DNA of 64,000 nt from positions 753,290-817,289 of the forward strand of contig NZ_JAQSCU010000010.1 of assembly GCF_029945535.1 (NCBI RefSeq), read 5' to 3'. Positions 55,106-64,000 of the stretch are shown piece by piece. The stretch's first letter is position 1; every line of letters begins with the position of its first letter. A model generated the notes under the pieces. The model was not told the origin of the DNA, did not search any database, and was given only the letters and a program-made list of their open reading frames with translations. The stretch comes from Methylotenera sp. GTDB taxonomy: Bacteria; Pseudomonadota; Gammaproteobacteria; Burkholderiales; Methylophilaceae. A program made the position numbers and the translations under genes.

Positions 55106-55386
55106 TCACCCTTACCAAAAATTAATCAAGTTAGAGATCTGTCTATACCATGTGCGATTAAAAAAATTCATAACTAACCATTACATTCGTTAAATGCAAT
55201 GGGCACAAGCTATTCACAACCCTTGACTGCCACTTTATAAGTCTGGCTGACAAGGTGCAATGTATTATAAGGGGGGATTTATTAGGTAAATAATAGTTAG
55301 TTTATATAACCATTACAGCTTTAAAAAAAAATCTATTACTCATATCAATAATCATAAAAACTCAGGTACTAAGACTGCCGCCCCAT

Positions 55387-56343
55387 TCAGCCTCCCAGCT
55401 CTAAGATCAGATAACGCCTCGTTAGCTGACTAAGAGGGTAAACAACACTACTGATTTTTATTGGAAAATTGCTGACTAGTGCCATAAAAGCAAGCCCATC
55501 AGCATGAGTAAGATTTGCAACACTACGCAGTGTCCTCTCCCCCCATAATAATGAATATGGAATGCTTGGAATATCTGACATGTGAATACCTGCACAAACA
55601 ACTGTGGCACCTTTTGAGGTTGCTTTTAACGCCAAAGGCACCAAAGCACCTACAGGCGCAAAAATTATGGCAGCATCCAGCAATTGTGGTGGCATATCCT
55701 TTGAAGATCCAACCCAAAGAGCGCCTAATTGTCTGGCGAAATCTTGTGCTTGAATATCACCTTCTTGTGTAAAGGCGTACACCTCACTGCCATCATGAGT
55801 AGCAATTTGCGCAATAATGTGTGCGGCTGCACCAAACCCATAAATGCCAAGTCTTTCCCCGTCATCTGACAACATTAAAGCTCTATAGCCTATAAGTCCC
55901 GCACATAGCAAAGGTGCAGCTTCAATATCGGAGTAATGACTATCCATTAAAAAGCAGTAGCGTTCATCCGCCACCGCCATCTCCGCAAAACCTCCATCTA
56001 ATTGGTAACCAGTAAATAGTGCCTTATCACACAGGTTTTCACGATCAGTTTGGCAGTAATAACATTCTCCACATGTCCAACCTAACCAAGGCACGCCAAC
56101 GCGATCACCAATTGAAAATTGATTTGCATTTACGCCCAAACCAATAACTTCCCCAACGATTTCATGACCAGGTATTAATGATTTTTTTGGGCTTTTAAGA
56201 TCACCGTCAATAATATGCAGGTCAGTTCTACAAACGCCACAAGACAGAACGCGAAGCAACACTTGATTTTCTTTTGGCAAAGGGTCTGGCACATCTTTAT
56301 AAACCAAAGGTTGGCCTTGCTTCTTTAATAGCATCGCTTTCAT
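55387..56343 (-). CDS. Zinc-dependent alcohol dehydrogenase family protein
   Basis: GVCRTDLHIIDGDL, GHEIVGEV, CGECYYCQTDRENLC. Confidence 0.92.
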   Translation of the reverse strand: MKAMLLKKQGQPLVYKDVPDPLPKENQVLLRVLSCGVCRTDLHIIDGDLKSPKKSLIPGHEIVGEVIGLGVNANQFSIGDRVGVPWLGWTCGECYYCQTDRENLCDKALFTGYQLDGGFAEMAVADERYCFLMDSHYSDIEAAPLLCAGLIGYRALMLSDDGERLGIYGFGAAAHIIAQIATHDGSEVYAFTQEGDIQAQDFARQLGALWVGSSKDMPPQLLDAAIIFAPVGALVPLALKATSKGATVVCAGIHMSDIPSIPYSLLWGERTLRSVANLTHADGLAFMALVSNFPIKISSVVYPLSQLTRRYLILELGG

Positions 56344-56361
56344 GATGACTCTCCTTACATA

Positions 56362-58956
56362 TTAAAATTTAGACTTGTTATAAACTCGATAGAACCAACG
56401 CTTAACAAATTCAACCATCACAAGGTAGCCAATACCCATGGTTAACAAAATGGTGAAAAACTTTATTGGTAGAGGAGAAAAGCCAAAATATGCACCTATG
56501 CTTGTGAATGGCAGCGTAATAGCTACGCCGACAATTAATAAAGATGTATATACAAGCCAACTATTAGGCTTACTTTTGAAGATATTACGACGCGTACGAA
56601 TAATAAAGATGACTAACACTTGCGTCACAATTGACTCCACAAACCAGCCAGTTCGGAACAATCCTTCTTTTGCATTGAATACATTCAACATCACATAGAA
56701 TGTCAGAAAATCGAAGATTGAGCTGACGGGACCAACTAGCAACATAAAATTACGTATGAATTTCATGTCCCACTGCCTTGGCTTTTTAAGATACTCAGTG
56801 TCTACATTGTCAAAAGGAATGGTGATTTCTGAAAGATCATAAAGCAGGTTATTGAGCAATATTTGTATTGGCAACATTGGTAAAAATGGCAAGAATAATG
56901 CCGCACCAGCCATGCTGAACATATTACCGAAATTAGAACTGGTACCCATCATGACGTACTTCATAATGTTGCCAAAGGTACGACGCCCTTCAACCACGCC
57001 TTGATGCAATACGTTTAAATCATGCGTTAGCAGGATGAGGTCTGCTGCATCTTTTGCAACATCAACGGCAGTATCTACCGAAATACTAACATCAGCTAAA
57101 TGCAGCGCTGGCGCATCATTAATGCCATCACCCAAATATCCAACGACATGACCACGTTGCTTGAGCGCTGTTATCACACGACTTTTGAGTGCTGGCGTCA
57201 CACGGCAAAATAAATTGATGCTATTTACCTTTGCTCGTAGCGCCTCATCACTCATTTGCACTATCTCAGCTCCAGTTAGAACACCTTTGACGTTCAGTTC
57301 TAATTGCCTGCATACATACTGAGTAACCAGCTCGCTATCTCCAGTAACTATTTTGATAGTGATTCCACTTTTTTGTAATTTAGCAAGTGCACTGCTAGCG
57401 CTAATCTTTGGCGGGTCAAGAAATGCTGCAAATCCCGCGAAAACAAGTTCAGCCTCATCGCTAACATTGGCATGCATGTGCCCAGACTCCACCTTTCGCC
57501 AAGCAATACCTAGCACTCGAAATCCTTGTTGCGCCAATTCAACTGCACGTAAATTTAGCTTACTCAACTTATTTGCATCTAGCAATGAGATTTCCATTGA
57601 TGAAAGCTCATAGCGATTACACAAATGCAAAACATCTTCGCATGCGCCTTTTACTACCAGAAAACGATCATTTTGATTTGACAGCAGCACAGAAACTCGC
57701 CTTCGCTCAAAATCGAACGGTACTTCATCGAGTTTTTGCCAAGCGCTGACATTCAATGTCTCATGGCGCAAAATAGCCTCATCTAAAGGGCTTTTTAAGC
57801 CAGTTTCAAAAAAACTATTGAGATAAGCCCATAACAAAACACGTTCACTATCCATACCTGCGTAATCAAGATGACGCTCCAGACGTATCTTGGCCTCTGT
57901 AAGAGTGCCAGTTTTGTCGGTACAAAGTATGTCCATACTACCTAAGTTATGAATAGCCGAAAGACGCTTAACAATGACATGCTGGTGACTCATGCGTATT
58001 GCTCCACGAGAAAGCGTCACGGTAATAATCATAGGAAGAAGCTCAGGCGTGAGGCCTACTGCAAGCGCCAATGCAAACATGAACGATTCAAGCCATGGTC
58101 GGTGTTGTAGCAGAATAACCAACAACACAAACAATACTAAAAAAAATGTTAACCTAAGAATCAACATGCCGAAACGGTAAACACTTTGCTCGAAAGCCGT
58201 AGGAGGTGGAGTGATATTCAATGCGCTGGAAATATCACCCAGTGCAGTATGTGAGCCTGTTACACATACCAAAATTTTTGCGGAACCACTCACAACATGT
58301 GTGCCAGCAAAGACTACATTGATTGCAGCATCTAACTCAAGAGGCGCTTGATTAATTTCAGGTTCTATTTTATTAGTTGAATGCTTTTCTATAGGGTAAG
58401 GCTCACCCGTTAACAGTGCCTGATTTACAAAAAAATCATCCGCTTCAATAATTAGTCCATCAGCAGGTACAAGGTCACCAGCACTTAATAACACAACATC
58501 GCCTGGTACAATCAACTCGACATTAACCTCTGTAAGATTCTGATCTCTAAGCACAGTTGCTTTTACGGCCACCGAGCGCCGCAAAGCCTGCGCCGCATTT
58601 TCTGCACGATGCTCTTGAATAAAATCAAGCGTCACACTAAATACAACCATACAGACAATAATGACAAAGCTCACTAGGTCCGCTGTAAATGCAGAAACTG
58701 CACTTGCTACCAACAACAGAATGACTAGTGGATTTCTAAAGCGTGAAAGAAACTGCAAAACCAAACTACTTTTTTTAATGACGCTTATGATATTTTCACC
58801 GTACCTTGCTATACGAACATTCGCCTCCGCACTTGTTAGCCCCTCAGCGCCAGCAGACAGATGCTGTTGTTGGATTCCTATAGACTCTAGCCAATGTTGA
58901 TTATCTAAATTAAGCATCAAAAACTTAGCTTTCTTTTTAAAAATATTTGCTGCCAC
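56362..58956 (-). CDS. Mg2+-type P-type ATPase (MgtA/MgtB-like)
   Basis: CTDKTGTLTEAKI, LGDGINDAPALHLADV, SSNFGNMFSMAGA typical of MgtA; start uncertain. Confidence 0.88.
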   Translation of the reverse strand: MAANIFKKKAKFLMLNLDNQHWLESIGIQQQHLSAGAEGLTSAEANVRIARYGENIISVIKKSSLVLQFLSRFRNPLVILLLVASAVSAFTADLVSFVIIVCMVVFSVTLDFIQEHRAENAAQALRRSVAVKATVLRDQNLTEVNVELIVPGDVVLLSAGDLVPADGLIIEADDFFVNQALLTGEPYPIEKHSTNKIEPEINQAPLELDAAINVVFAGTHVVSGSAKILVCVTGSHTALGDISSALNITPPPTAFEQSVYRFGMLILRLTFFLVLFVLLVILLQHRPWLESFMFALALAVGLTPELLPMIITVTLSRGAIRMSHQHVIVKRLSAIHNLGSMDILCTDKTGTLTEAKIRLERHLDYAGMDSERVLLWAYLNSFFETGLKSPLDEAILRHETLNVSAWQKLDEVPFDFERRRVSVLLSNQNDRFLVVKGACEDVLHLCNRYELSSMEISLLDANKLSKLNLRAVELAQQGFRVLGIAWRKVESGHMHANVSDEAELVFAGFAAFLDPPKISASSALAKLQKSGITIKIVTGDSELVTQYVCRQLELNVKGVLTGAEIVQMSDEALRAKVNSINLFCRVTPALKSRVITALKQRGHVVGYLGDGINDAPALHLADVSISVDTAVDVAKDAADLILLTHDLNVLHQGVVEGRRTFGNIMKYVMMGTSSNFGNMFSMAGAALFLPFLPMLPIQILLNNLLYDLSEITIPFDNVDTEYLKKPRQWDMKFIRNFMLLVGPVSSIFDFLTFYVMLNVFNAKEGLFRTGWFVESIVTQVLVIFIIRTRRNIFKSKPNSWLVYTSLLIVGVAITLPFTSIGAYFGFSPLPIKFFTILLTMGIGYLVMVEFVKRWFYRVYNKSKF

Positions 58957-59137
58957 AGAAAATACATCAGAAAATCTAAAGATAAATAACCTCTAACTCT
59001 AATTTTGTGAATTTAATTGCAGAACCATTCAAGCAATTGATGAAAATCAAAAACTGTTTATAAGCCCAATTTAAAATTTGCATAAACTTGCTGTTTTTAC
59101 ATTCAACAAAAGTAAATATTAAAAGGGGTTGGTAAAA

Positions 59138-59563
59138 ATGCACTCAATACTTATTCCAGTGGATGGTTCCAGTCACTCTAAACATGCAATTAAGTATGCT
59201 ATATCTTCGATTAAAGAAGGCCTGCGGGCAGAAATTCATTTGATTAATGTTCAACCAGACATACTTCCAATGGGAGATTTACCGCTAATAGATTTGGATT
59301 TAGTTGAAAAATCGCAACATGAGCAATCAAAAAAAGTGATTAGATCCGCCAGTAGATTATTAAGGAACGCAGGCCTGAGTTACACCAAAAACATATCCAA
59401 AGGGTCCATAGCTAACAATATTGTTAGCTATGCCAAAGAACATGGCTGCAATAGCATCATTATGGGAACAAGGGGTATGGGGTTAATTGGCAATGTCATA
59501 TTGGGCTCAACATCAAATCAGGTCGTTCGTTTGGCGAAGATCCCAGTGACTCTGGTCAAATGA
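59138..59563 (+). CDS. Universal stress protein (UspA family)
   Basis: ILIPVDGSSHSKHAIKYA...GTRGMGLIGNVILGSTSNQVVRLAKIPVTLVK. Confidence 0.92.
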   Translation: MHSILIPVDGSSHSKHAIKYAISSIKEGLRAEIHLINVQPDILPMGDLPLIDLDLVEKSQHEQSKKVIRSASRLLRNAGLSYTKNISKGSIANNIVSYAKEHGCNSIIMGTRGMGLIGNVILGSTSNQVVRLAKIPVTLVK

Positions 59564-59635
59564 AGTATCTATTGCAATTAAGTCAGCTTTAATTTTGTTG
59601 TGACAAGGCAATCTATTACGAATGTAAATTAAACC

Positions 59636-60346
59636 TTGGATAGGCATAACTTTATGATTTTACATAACGAATCAAACTCAACATTAAAAAGGATTCTTAA
59701 AGCTGAGGTTAAGATAAGCGCTGGTAATGTAATATTAACAGGAGAGCTCTCTTTGCCGAACAACACGGAAGGCATCGTCTTATTTGCCCATGGTAGCGGC
59801 AGTAGCAGGCATAGTGCGAGAAACCGCTATGTTGCCTCAATATTGCAATCCACAGGAATTGGCACACTATTATTTGACCTACTGACTGAAGACGAAGAAG
59901 CAATCGATAAAGTTACGGCTCATTTACGATTTAATATTGGCCTATTAGCAGAACGCCTCATCCAAGTGTCCCATTGGGTGCAAAAAAATCCCAGTACGGC
60001 TAATTTAAAAATTGGCTATTTTGGCGCTAGCACTGGCGCAGCTGCAGCATTAGTTGCTGCGGCTGTATTAGGCAAACAGATTTTTACGGTGGTTTCACGC
60101 GGAGGCCGTCCTGACCTTGCTGAGGGCGCACTCAGCGCAGTGAAATCTCCCACGTTGTTCATCGTAGGTAGTTTTGATAATTTAGTCATAGAACTTAACG
60201 AACAAGCAGCAGAGTTAATGACGTGCGAAAAATCCATTAAAGTCGTGTATTCAGCTTCGCATCTTTTTGAGGAGCCTGGTAAGCTGGAAGAGGTTGCAAA
60301 AATATCTTCTGAATGGTTTGCGCAGAAATTAAAAGAATCAAAATAG
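59636..60346 (+). CDS. Alpha/beta hydrolase (dienelactone hydrolase-like)
   Basis: LFAHGSGSSRHSARNRYVA, GYFGASTGAAAAL. Confidence 0.82.
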   Translation: MDRHNFMILHNESNSTLKRILKAEVKISAGNVILTGELSLPNNTEGIVLFAHGSGSSRHSARNRYVASILQSTGIGTLLFDLLTEDEEAIDKVTAHLRFNIGLLAERLIQVSHWVQKNPSTANLKIGYFGASTGAAAALVAAAVLGKQIFTVVSRGGRPDLAEGALSAVKSPTLFIVGSFDNLVIELNEQAAELMTCEKSIKVVYSASHLFEEPGKLEEVAKISSEWFAQKLKESK

Positions 60347-60348
60347 TT

Positions 60349-62747
60349 TTATAAAAAAACACTTTGCGGGTTCACTCGCCCTTCGAGTGCATCAATTTCA
60401 TCAACTTCAAGCACCTCGTCCGGATTGATGTGCAAACTATGTGCTACCACACGAACAATATGCGCCCATGATAACCGATTCACAAATAGCATACCTGAGG
60501 TATCAAGCGTACCACCATGGTTGGTATAACCCTTAAATACTGTGTTGTCACCTGTATCAAGCGGTCTGAGTACGCCAGACATAACTTCTGGATGTGTATG
60601 GCATACGAAAACTCGAGTTGTAATATGCTTAGGATATAAACTGTGACGTAACTCTGTCGGCGCACAATGTAACAATTCGCGGCTACCTCGCGGCTGACGG
60701 AATCGACCAGGCTCAAGCAAATAGTTAACAGCGACTTTAACATCTCGATGCTCTAATCTTTCTGCAGCTTTAAGCGTTTCAATCATCTGGTAGGCACCGA
60801 TAGCAGTTAAAATCACTTCAGCATTAGCAAGCTTAGAGGCGTTAAATGTAATGCCGCCATTCTCAACCAGCTCCTGTGCTGAGCCCATTGAGAACAAATC
60901 AGGAATACTGTCGGACTTAGGGATAACATAACAGAATATTTTACCGTGCGTGCGATAACAAGCCTCTAGACTAGCCACAGCAGTATTAAAATCAGCAGGA
61001 AACATCACTCTAGAGACATCCGCGGGCTCATTGAGAAGCGCTTCACACAAAGCTGGGTCTTGGTGCGAGCGTTCATTTTTACCATTTTCATAAGTATTTG
61101 AGGTCAAAATAACAGGTACAGAAAGCCAACCAGCTTTTCTGCCACGTGAGGCAAGATGATCAGACCAAATGATTTCCTGGCGCAAGGCGCCAAGCATCTT
61201 AGGACCGAAGGCCTCATAGGTAACTGCTAGGTTAATACCACCTTTGTTACCAAGACATGCACAAATAACGGTTTCTTCGTTCAGCGCTGTAATCACAGCT
61301 CCATTAATAGACTCAGCAATTCCAGACTCAGCTTCTGTTACACGGTGCTTTAGCAAGTCTAATGTAGCGCTTAAGTGGTTTGAACGCATTTCATCTGGAT
61401 TACCTACACGAGGACGCAAATCTGCATTTGCTTCAACGAAGGCCAAAAAGGTATAGTCGATAGCAACCATTGGGCAACTTAATGCATAGTCAGCGATATC
61501 AAAAGTATTGCTATTAACTACCTTATATGACAACTTAGGGAAATGTTGAATATAGACATCTCTGTTCGCGATTGTGTTATCGCGCTCTAACAGCCTGTCA
61601 GTTAATGCGTGATTGCTCAGCATGCCACTTGCTTGCAAGATTTTTTCTAATGGCACAAACATCTTATGCGCATATTCATTGAAGTGTTCCGTCGCCAGAT
61701 TGTTGAATTTAGGATTTTTACCAAGCGGCAAACCATGTGCATCATTCGTACCTGCGCCATAAAACCCTGCACCTTTTTTAGCCACGGCAATACCATATGG
61801 CAACATTACAGGGTAACTTAACTCTAGCTGGGCAACACTCGCCCTCTCCGCTAGCCGACGTTCACCTTCAAGTATCATACAAGCAAACGCCGCAGGATCA
61901 GTACCATCAAACACGATGGGGTCAAACGAATATATGGTCAGATGTTTCTTGAACCATTCAAGACCTTTGCCCTGAGAAAGGGTAGCACGTTGATCAATTC
62001 GGCGACCGTTAAAGATCATGATTGGCACCACGGATCCACTATCCTCTGGGCGCCACCAGCGTGGAACCCAGTCTGATCCTCGCTGCTCTTCAAATGCACC
62101 ATCGGATAAAAACGTCACTAGTCGCTCACCCACAAGTGGCATATGCACGTATTGCAGATCGGCAAAACCTAGATACCCACCTTCTAATATTGCTCCAGCA
62201 GTATTGATATTGACATGACTACCTAAGGGAGAGTCTTGATTACCATGCTCGTCTAATTTGTAAGAATAAAAATCCTGCACAAATCTGGACAAACCAAACT
62301 CTGAAATAGAATATCGCTCAGCATGTTCGGGACGCATATTATCTAGTAACAAATTAACAGAATCTACCGCAGCTACTGCATGACCTTGCCCCATCAACCA
62401 AGCACGAGTTACCCCACTTATAGCATTTGCCAGCATATAGCCCACATAAGCTGGCACCATGTTTAAAGAGCCTCCTGTATGACCTTGCGGGTTATCTTTA
62501 AAATCCTCACGCGATAAAGCCTTACCGTCAAGCTTCACTTTCTCAGCATAGGTCATATGCACAACTAACCACATAGCAGCGTTTGCCAGCTTATCAGCCG
62601 CGCAGAGTAACTCTAAAAGATACTCAGGCTTTGCACCATGCACCTGCAACTCATTCAGAGTCTCATGTACTCATAATTCGGTTTCTCTTGAATGCTTGAT
62701 ATCGCCATATCCATTAGCCCAGTGCGCAAATGATCTTGAATCGTCAT
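60349..62747 (-). CDS. Phosphoketolase-family enzyme, apparent N-terminal frameshift
   Basis: QGHTGGSLNMVPAYVGYM, GQGHAVAA, FLSDGAFEEQRG; main frame 60349-62649, N-terminal 25 codons in another frame starting at ATG 62747. Confidence 0.8.
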
Positions 62748-62785
62748 GATGGTTCACCTGTTATTAATTTGCAATATCAGAATTT

Positions 62786-64000
62786 ATGATGTCTTTGGTT
62801 GATACTAAAATGGATTTGAAAGTGACTTTTGATGAAAGTCAAAAGTATTGCGCGCTAACTATTTATCATTCACTCAACATTCAACTTATAAGTATTCAAT
62901 GTCGTATTGAAAGGGCATCTGTGCTTGAAGAATTCATTCATTCTCCCCGTGTTGCTTATTTCTCAATGGAAATAGCTTTGTGCAATGAAATTCCAACATA
63001 TGCTGGCGGCTTAGGTGTTTTAGCTGGTGATATGGTAAGGTCGGCAGCCGATTTAATGTTGCCTATGGTTGCAGTAAGCCTCATCAGTCGTGCAGGATAT
63101 TTTCATCAAACAATTGATGACCAAGGACATCAAACAGAAGAGTCCGATAGCTGGAATCCTGAATTGTGGGTTAAACCACTTAACGCCAAAGTTGCCGTCA
63201 CGATAGAAGGTCATGTAGTTTGGATTGGCGCATGGCTGTATAAGGTAAAAGGTCTTAGCGGCGGTATTCAACCAGTAATTTTATTAGATACTGATCTTAA
63301 CGAAAATTCACCTGAGGACCGAGTACTGACTCATTATCTATACGGCGGCGATGCAACTTATCGCCTCAAGCAGGAAATTGTATTGGGCATAGGTGGCGCA
63401 AGAATACTTCCTGCATTGGGTTTTACTATTTTTCACTATCACATGAATGAGGGGCATTCTGCCCTGCTTGGCTTGGAGTTACTTCATCGCTATGCTTACT
63501 CACCTCAAGAAATCAGGCCCGGAGAAGCACTTTATGATATTCCACGTGTACGAGAAATGTGCAGTTTCACCACACATACTCCCGTCGAATCTGGGCATGA
63601 CCATTTTAACTATGACATGGTCACCACAACGTTTGATGGTAGCGTTGACCTTGCCACAATCAAGTATCTAGCTGGTGAAGATTGCTTAAACATGACACGC
63701 TTAGCCTTAAATTTAAGCGAATATGTAAATGGCGTTGCTAAAAGCCATGCTGATATTTCAAATAAAATGTTCCCCGGTTATCAAGTACACGCTATTACTA
63801 ACGGCGTACACCCCCTAACATGGGCATCTGATGGCTTTATAAAACTCTATAATAGTTATGTTTCAGGCTGGCATCATGAGCCAGAGCTGTTAATACGTGC
63901 TGAGTGCTGTATACCAGATAAGGAGATCTGGGATGCACACCAGCAAGCTAAAGCAGCGCTGATTAAGCAAGTGTTTGACATGACTGGCATTCATTTGGAT
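62786..64000 (+). CDS. Alpha-glucan (glycogen) phosphorylase, partial, runs off window
   Basis: VAYFSMEIALCNEIPTYAGGLGVLAGD, FHMNEGHSALLGLELL-type motif, CSFTTHTPVESGHD, ITNGVH; not in the ORF track because no stop is reached. Confidence 0.92.
   Translation, partial: MMSLVDTKMDLKVTFDESQKYCALTIYHSLNIQLISIQCRIERASVLEEFIHSPRVAYFSMEIALCNEIPTYAGGLGVLAGDMVRSAADLMLPMVAVSLISRAGYFHQTIDDQGHQTEESDSWNPELWVKPLNAKVAVTIEGHVVWIGAWLYKVKGLSGGIQPVILLDTDLNENSPEDRVLTHYLYGGDATYRLKQEIVLGIGGARILPALGFTIFHYHMNEGHSALLGLELLHRYAYSPQEIRPGEALYDIPRVREMCSFTTHTPVESGHDHFNYDMVTTTFDGSVDLATIKYLAGEDCLNMTRLALNLSEYVNGVAKSHADISNKMFPGYQVHAITNGVHPLTWASDGFIKLYNSYVSGWHHEPELLIRAECCIPDKEIWDAHQQAKAALIKQVFDMTGIHLD

Noticed and set aside
55243-55259. 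Plus-strand sigma-54-like sequence CTGGCTGACAAGGTGCA
   Set aside because: Only GG/GC and spacing match, and no plus-strand gene lies downstream.

Overview
The window reads as a chromosomal segment of a methylotroph-like beta-proteobacterium; the taxon is inferred from gene style only. Left part: urea ABC transporter (urtBCDE), urease operon (ureDABCEFG plus hupE/ureJ), an NCS1-transporter/histidine-kinase fusion with a LuxR-type response regulator, and relA. At 16.45-19.2 kb there is a compact ~2.7 kb element bounded by a partial dif and a complete dif-like XerC/XerD site. It encodes a protein resembling the XafT/VC1465 Xer-activation family, so it looks like a TLC-phage-type Xer-dependent integrative element or satellite. 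Next come housekeeping genes (doxX-like, msrQ, msrP, TPR protein, cysQ, ligA, zipA, smc, queF) and tRNA-Ala(GGC)/tRNA-Glu(UUC). A large serine recombinase follows, whose reading frame ends antisense inside the tRNA-Glu anticodon loop. The right half holds LysR/MBL/cupin genes, a P-type ATPase, and a Fap-like functional-amyloid locus: repeat proteins, C39 peptidase, upstream sigma-54 promoter and enhancer-binding protein, diguanylate cyclase, PAS/CheB-CheR regulators and a FapF-like pore. It ends with a stress/fermentation cluster (Zn-ADH, MgtA-type ATPase, UspA, alpha/beta hydrolase, phosphoketolase with an apparent N-terminal frameshift, glycogen phosphorylase running off the end). The strongest leads are the dif-integrated element and the amyloid locus. 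All calls come from reading the sequence; no database search was run.
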